Part shown: piece after piece, positions 60,521 through 64,000 of the stretch
How the letters are laid out: each line of letters begins with the position of its first letter
Position numbering within the stretch: the first letter of the stretch is position 1
DNA from: Lachnospiraceae bacterium MD329
GTDB taxonomy: Bacteria > Bacillota > Clostridia > UBA1381
DNA: 64,000 bases
Direction of reading: 5' to 3'
Assembly (NCBI GenBank): GCA_010206265.1
Contig: VIQV01000029.1
Location: forward strand, 186,001 to 250,000
Position numbers and translations under genes: made by a program
Notes under the pieces: model-generated
Database searches by the model: none
The model's input: only the letters and a program-made list of their open reading frames with translations
Told to the model about the DNA's origin: nothing

Positions 60521-63415
60521 ATGAAAAAGCTGATACCTTTGTTTGTTCTTGCCGCAATGTGCATTTCAGGCTGCGTGGGAAACATTCAGGTTTCAAATCC
60601 CGATACGTTCAAATCTGCCGTAATTGCGTCAGATGACAGTATAACTGCAAAAAATGCCATCAACGGTCTTAAAGAATCTGTTGTTTCAACGCTTACCGCC
60701 GACAGATTAAACTCGGCGCAGAACTTGGAAGATTACGACGTAATCTACATTGATAAAAGCATTGCTCAGCTTGAAGGCTTTGACGCAAAAGCAGTGCAGG
60801 AGCGTGTTTCAAACGGCGCCTGCGTATTCCTTGACAATGAAGTATATGACCTCTTTGACCGTGACTTTATCGGCGCGGAGGATTTTGTACCTGTTGACGT
60901 ATGCCCCGTTGAAATGACATATCCCGATATTCAGACGGACGGCGTAAAGAAAATACAGGTATTACTGCGTGATTTTGTCAGAATGTACACGCGTTATTCA
61001 AATTATGATGTTCTTGCACAACAAAGCTACGGCGTGGGTGTTATTCCTTCAACCGCCGAATGTGTTGCGGAACAGAGCGGAACAGGAATTTACACCATTA
61101 ATCAATACGGCGACGGACTTGTTTTCTTCACCAGTCCGCTTTTGCCCAATGCTTTTTCTGTAAATAACCTATCCCCCCAAGACAACGGCGAATACCTGTC
61201 AGCCGCAACTGTCGGCGCAAATAAGCTTATCCGCGACTATTTTGCGGAAATAGCGTCGCTGAAAAAATACGGTTATGCAATAGAAACGGTATTCGGCAGT
61301 TTTGCGCGTCCTGCCGCCGCGTGGGAACTGCACTATGAGGATATAACTGGAATTGAAAACGGTTCGGCGGAAATATTTGAAGAAATGTGCAAACGCTACG
61401 GTCAGGTTCCGTCCTTTACACTGGCACGAAACCCGTATGTATGGTTTCGTCGTGCTGAAAGCGTTACTTATGCTTTAAACGATAACGGACAATTCGCAAT
61501 GGACCCATATGAAAACGCATATTCATCAGGCACGCACTTTGTTTCGGCAAAAAAATGGCTGTCACTTGACTATTACGACAATACAATAAGCTATTTCGAG
61601 CAAAACCGCGACTATATAAAACGCGCTTACCCCTGTCCTACCGACTTTAACGGTGACGGAAATATGGACTTAATCTGCGGCAGTGCAGACGGAAAACTGT
61701 ATTACTTTGAGGGCAGCGGTATGCAGGATAATTACGAGCTTGGTATCGCAACAATGTTTACCGATACGGACGGAAATCAAATCAGCGTCGGCGCTTACTC
61801 CTCTCCCGACATTGCCGATCTTGACAATGATGGTATAAACGAGATAATAACGGGAGATGAAAACGGTTCTATACACTGCTTTAAACCTGTCGGAGGTATG
61901 GTGCTTGAAGATTTGGGAATCATTCTTGAAACAGGAATGACCGACGCTATGCCTGCTCTCGGCGACCTAAACAACGACGGTATAACCGATATGGCAGTTG
62001 GCTCTCGTAATGGAGAAATGCGTATTTATTACGGTGAGGCTGTCAACTACGGAACGGCTTTTACTTCTTATGAAACTGTTGAAACAGGTCAGACTTGGTG
62101 CGCGCCGTGTATTGCGGACGTAAACGGCGACGGCATAAACGAGCTGTATTCAGGTACATTTGAAGGATATATTGCAGGCTATGAAAACGGTCAGTTCCTT
62201 GGTTATCTTGAAGGAAACGAATGTAATTATGAAGGCAATATTCATTTGAAATTCGGTTCAAACAGTGTACCGCGTTTTTATGACATTAACCGCGACGGTC
62301 AGCCTGACCTGATTGCAGGTTCGCTCGAATACGGTATGGCAGTACCGATTGACAGTAAATATTTCCCGTACCGCGACCGTTTGCAGGAACAATTAAATGG
62401 TTTCCGTGACCGCGGTATTTACGTCGGTGTACACGCTCTTTCACACGAGCACGCTGACCCTGCGCACGACGCGCGTGAGCTGGAATATCAGAAAAAAGCG
62501 TTTGAATCATACGGTCTTGATTTTGTCGGCAGCGGTGCAAATCAGCACACTTGGCGTACCAGTAAAGTCGGTTACGACACTCATTATGACAATATGACAG
62601 GCTACGACGGTACTTACCGCGCGCAAATGGACGCAGGACTTTACTGGAACAGCGGTTCGCAGACACCAAACAGTACCGCAGTACCCGAGGTAAGCTCGGA
62701 AAATTCAATACTTGTACCGTTCTATCTCAATAACGGTCAGTTAATGTTACAGCCGTGCAACACGCCGAACGGTTACGACGAATATTCAGACATCACGGCA
62801 AATTACGAACTGCCTCTGCTATTCTATAACCACTGTGATTATGTTTATCGTGAACAGGAAAACGAGGACAAAAAAATAAAAGAGGCGGACGCGCTTGTAA
62901 ATGCTTACGGTTATAACTTTGTACAGGAAAACCAGCTTGCAAAAATGACCGCCGCCGCGCTTAATACAATTGTGGACGCTAAATGGGACAACGACGCCCT
63001 CTATCTTCAGGCAAGAGCAAAATCCACAAAACTTCCGCTTTACGACAAGGACTATCAGAACTCTGTCGGAGTAAAAATAATTTTTGCAAACGGTGTTTCC
63101 GCCGACGAGTTTAACGTCAATGCAAGCGTTTCTTACAAAAAGGATAACTGCATTTATGCGTCGCTTGACAAAGGTGCGGTAATCTCAAAGAAAGGCGAAA
63201 ATACGGACTTTTCTCTGACGGCTGTAAATCTGCCTGCGGATATTTCCGGAACCAAGGACGGCGCAACCGTTAAGTTTCTCGACGGCGGTATGATGACCGC
63301 CACAGTAAACGGAATGGCAAAAACGCCCTCCGGCGGCTGGGAAGTAACCCAACAGAACGGTAAAACCATATTCAGGAAATACGGCAAAAAATCAACATTA
63401 AAAATTATAAAATAA
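60521..63415 (+). CDS. Large lipoprotein with FG-GAP/VCBS-type Ca-binding repeats
   Basis: 964 residues. Lipoprotein signal with lipobox CISGC (Cys17), so anchored to the outer membrane leaflet. N-terminal domain about 30-240; around 375-620 are at least five repeats with Asp-rich loops (DFNGDGNMDLICG, DLDNDGINEIITG, DLNNDGITDMAVG, DVNGDGINELYSG, DINRDGQPDLIAG), typical of beta-propeller FG-GAP/VCBS units. A following segment (GIYVGVHALSHEHADPAHDA) looks like part of a deacetylase-like barrel, but I cannot assign it firmly. A polysaccharide-binding or -processing role is plausible. Ribosome site AAGGAG. Confidence 0.8.
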   Translation: MKKLIPLFVLAAMCISGCVGNIQVSNPDTFKSAVIASDDSITAKNAINGLKESVVSTLTADRLNSAQNLEDYDVIYIDKSIAQLEGFDAKAVQERVSNGACVFLDNEVYDLFDRDFIGAEDFVPVDVCPVEMTYPDIQTDGVKKIQVLLRDFVRMYTRYSNYDVLAQQSYGVGVIPSTAECVAEQSGTGIYTINQYGDGLVFFTSPLLPNAFSVNNLSPQDNGEYLSAATVGANKLIRDYFAEIASLKKYGYAIETVFGSFARPAAAWELHYEDITGIENGSAEIFEEMCKRYGQVPSFTLARNPYVWFRRAESVTYALNDNGQFAMDPYENAYSSGTHFVSAKKWLSLDYYDNTISYFEQNRDYIKRAYPCPTDFNGDGNMDLICGSADGKLYYFEGSGMQDNYELGIATMFTDTDGNQISVGAYSSPDIADLDNDGINEIITGDENGSIHCFKPVGGMVLEDLGIILETGMTDAMPALGDLNNDGITDMAVGSRNGEMRIYYGEAVNYGTAFTSYETVETGQTWCAPCIADVNGDGINELYSGTFEGYIAGYENGQFLGYLEGNECNYEGNIHLKFGSNSVPRFYDINRDGQPDLIAGSLEYGMAVPIDSKYFPYRDRLQEQLNGFRDRGIYVGVHALSHEHADPAHDARELEYQKKAFESYGLDFVGSGANQHTWRTSKVGYDTHYDNMTGYDGTYRAQMDAGLYWNSGSQTPNSTAVPEVSSENSILVPFYLNNGQLMLQPCNTPNGYDEYSDITANYELPLLFYNHCDYVYREQENEDKKIKEADALVNAYGYNFVQENQLAKMTAAALNTIVDAKWDNDALYLQARAKSTKLPLYDKDYQNSVGVKIIFANGVSADEFNVNASVSYKKDNCIYASLDKGAVISKKGENTDFSLTAVNLPADISGTKDGATVKFLDGGMMTATVNGMAKTPSGGWEVTQQNGKTIFRKYGKKSTLKIIK

Positions 63416-63438
63416 AAAGCTCTTTTCAGAGCTTTTTT
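63414..63438. terminator. Bidirectional terminator between the lipoprotein and EAL genes
   Basis: AAAAAGCTCT (63414-63423) / AGAGCTTTTT (63428-63437), loop TTTC. Confidence 0.85.
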
Positions 63439-63440
63439 AT

Positions 63441-64000
63441 TTATTTTAAATACTTTTTTTCAAACCAGTTCCACGACATAGGCTTATCAAACAAATAGCC
63501 CTGCGCCTCATCACAGCCTATCTCAATCAGCTTTTGCAGTTCTTTTTCATTTTCAACGCCCTCGGCAATAAGTTTAATTTCCTCATTATGACAAATTTGA
63601 GCAATTGACTCAGAAAGCAAACGTGTTTTATCATCATTTTCAATCTTATAAACCAAATCACGGTCAAGCTTTAATATATCAAATTTCAGTTCCGTAAATA
63701 AATATAAATCCGCATATTTCGCGCCGAAATTATCAATTGCAATCTGAAATCCGCGTTTTTTAAGTTCCGACAGCACAGAAACAACATCAGAAATACCATT
63801 GCTTGCACTTTCACTTACTTCTATAATAATAAGTTCCTTAGGGATATTGTAATCATACCATATATTCATAAGGTTTTCCATAAATCCCGAATGTAACATT
63901 GTTTTATGCGACATATTGACAGATACAGGCTTTACATTCTTACCCTCTTTAAGCCAGCCTGAAATATACTCGCAAACGTGACGGAAAACATAGAAATCAA
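63441..64000 (-). CDS. EAL-domain protein (c-di-GMP phosphodiesterase), 5' part outside window
   Basis: About 186 residues visible; the reading frame is open to the window edge (WLKEGKNVKPVSVNMSHK), so the true start and any sensor or GGDEF domain are missing. Visible EAL motifs: ELIIIEVSESA (catalytic Glu), IAIDNFGAKYADL (DNFG for the more common DDFG), FDILKLDRDLV, LIAEGVEN and GCDEAQGYLF. The metal-binding acids seen are mostly kept, so hydrolysis is likely but not sure. Confidence 0.88.
   Translation of the reverse strand, partial: DFYVFRHVCEYISGWLKEGKNVKPVSVNMSHKTMLHSGFMENLMNIWYDYNIPKELIIIEVSESASNGISDVVSVLSELKKRGFQIAIDNFGAKYADLYLFTELKFDILKLDRDLVYKIENDDKTRLLSESIAQICHNEEIKLIAEGVENEKELQKLIEIGCDEAQGYLFDKPMSWNWFEKKYLK

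Noticed and set aside
63441-64000. EAL domain judged inactive because of DNFG
   Set aside because: Asn at this position is tolerated in some active EAL proteins and the other visible acidic residues are kept; the rest lies outside the window.

Overview
The window looks like chromosomal DNA of an AT-rich, Gram-positive, spore-lineage Clostridia bacterium. The evidence is spoVG, a sigma-B/F/G-type sigma factor, many SLH-domain surface proteins, BspA-type leucine-rich repeats, stalk-domain and Ig-like secreted proteins, a dlt-like operon and Gram-positive promoters. A pectin/rhamnose- or fucose-using gut Clostridia (Monoglobus/Oscillospirales-like) would fit the microcompartment, but that placement is inference. 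No rRNA, tRNA, CRISPR array, phage or transposase gene was seen.

Layout: 1-8 kb holds the 5' part of tyrA, a YihY/BrkB membrane protein, a Ser-Tyr-x-Thr tandem-repeat protein coupled to a glycosyltransferase-like protein, DUF421, cardiolipin synthase, DUF5662, a YdcZ transporter behind an attenuator-like leader, a DeoR regulator and a small P-loop kinase. 8-16.7 kb holds rpsF-ssb-rpsR, a leucine-rich-repeat surface protein behind a highly structured leader RNA, ftsH and a large SLH protein. 16.7-25.7 kb holds purC-purB-purA followed by an FkbH/SGNH fusion protein, then a sigma/anti-sigma pair and three small secreted proteins. 25.7-38.5 kb is mostly housekeeping: murC, spoVG, pyrE, a SigB/F-like factor, lysS and asnB, with SLH, Ig-like and glucosaminidase envelope proteins between them.

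39.0-47.8 kb is a complete 12-gene bacterial microcompartment (BMC) operon. Its signature enzyme is a class II (fuculose/rhamnulose phosphate-type) aldolase. It also encodes CoA-acylating aldehyde dehydrogenase, PduL, an alcohol dehydrogenase, a PduS-like Fe-S flavoprotein, a PduO-C/HbpS-like protein and six shell proteins, one with a histone-like, AT-hook-bearing tail. It has no diol dehydratase and no glycyl-radical enzyme. The likely job is to process lactaldehyde from fucose/rhamnose to lactate or lactoyl-phosphate and propanediol. 48-54 kb has rlmD, a second large SLH protein and gapA. 54.4-60 kb is a dlt-like operon with two adjacent adenylation enzymes that differ at the position tied to D-alanine selectivity in Bacillus DltA, followed by carrier, MBOAT, SGNH and DltX-like genes. 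60.5-64 kb has an FG-GAP-repeat lipoprotein and a truncated EAL-domain gene.

The least explained signal is non-coding. Two intergenic RNA arrays, at 38.47-38.97 kb (+) and 59.99-60.50 kb (-), each carry two promoter / long hairpin / intrinsic terminator units. In each array the two units are followed by an identical 49-bp sequence and a C5/G5 hairpin. The arrays face each other in inverted orientation around the BMC-to-dlt segment. Their 3' ends show mutually exclusive pairings like a terminator switch. A related unit lies before the leucine-rich-repeat gene at 9.3 kb.
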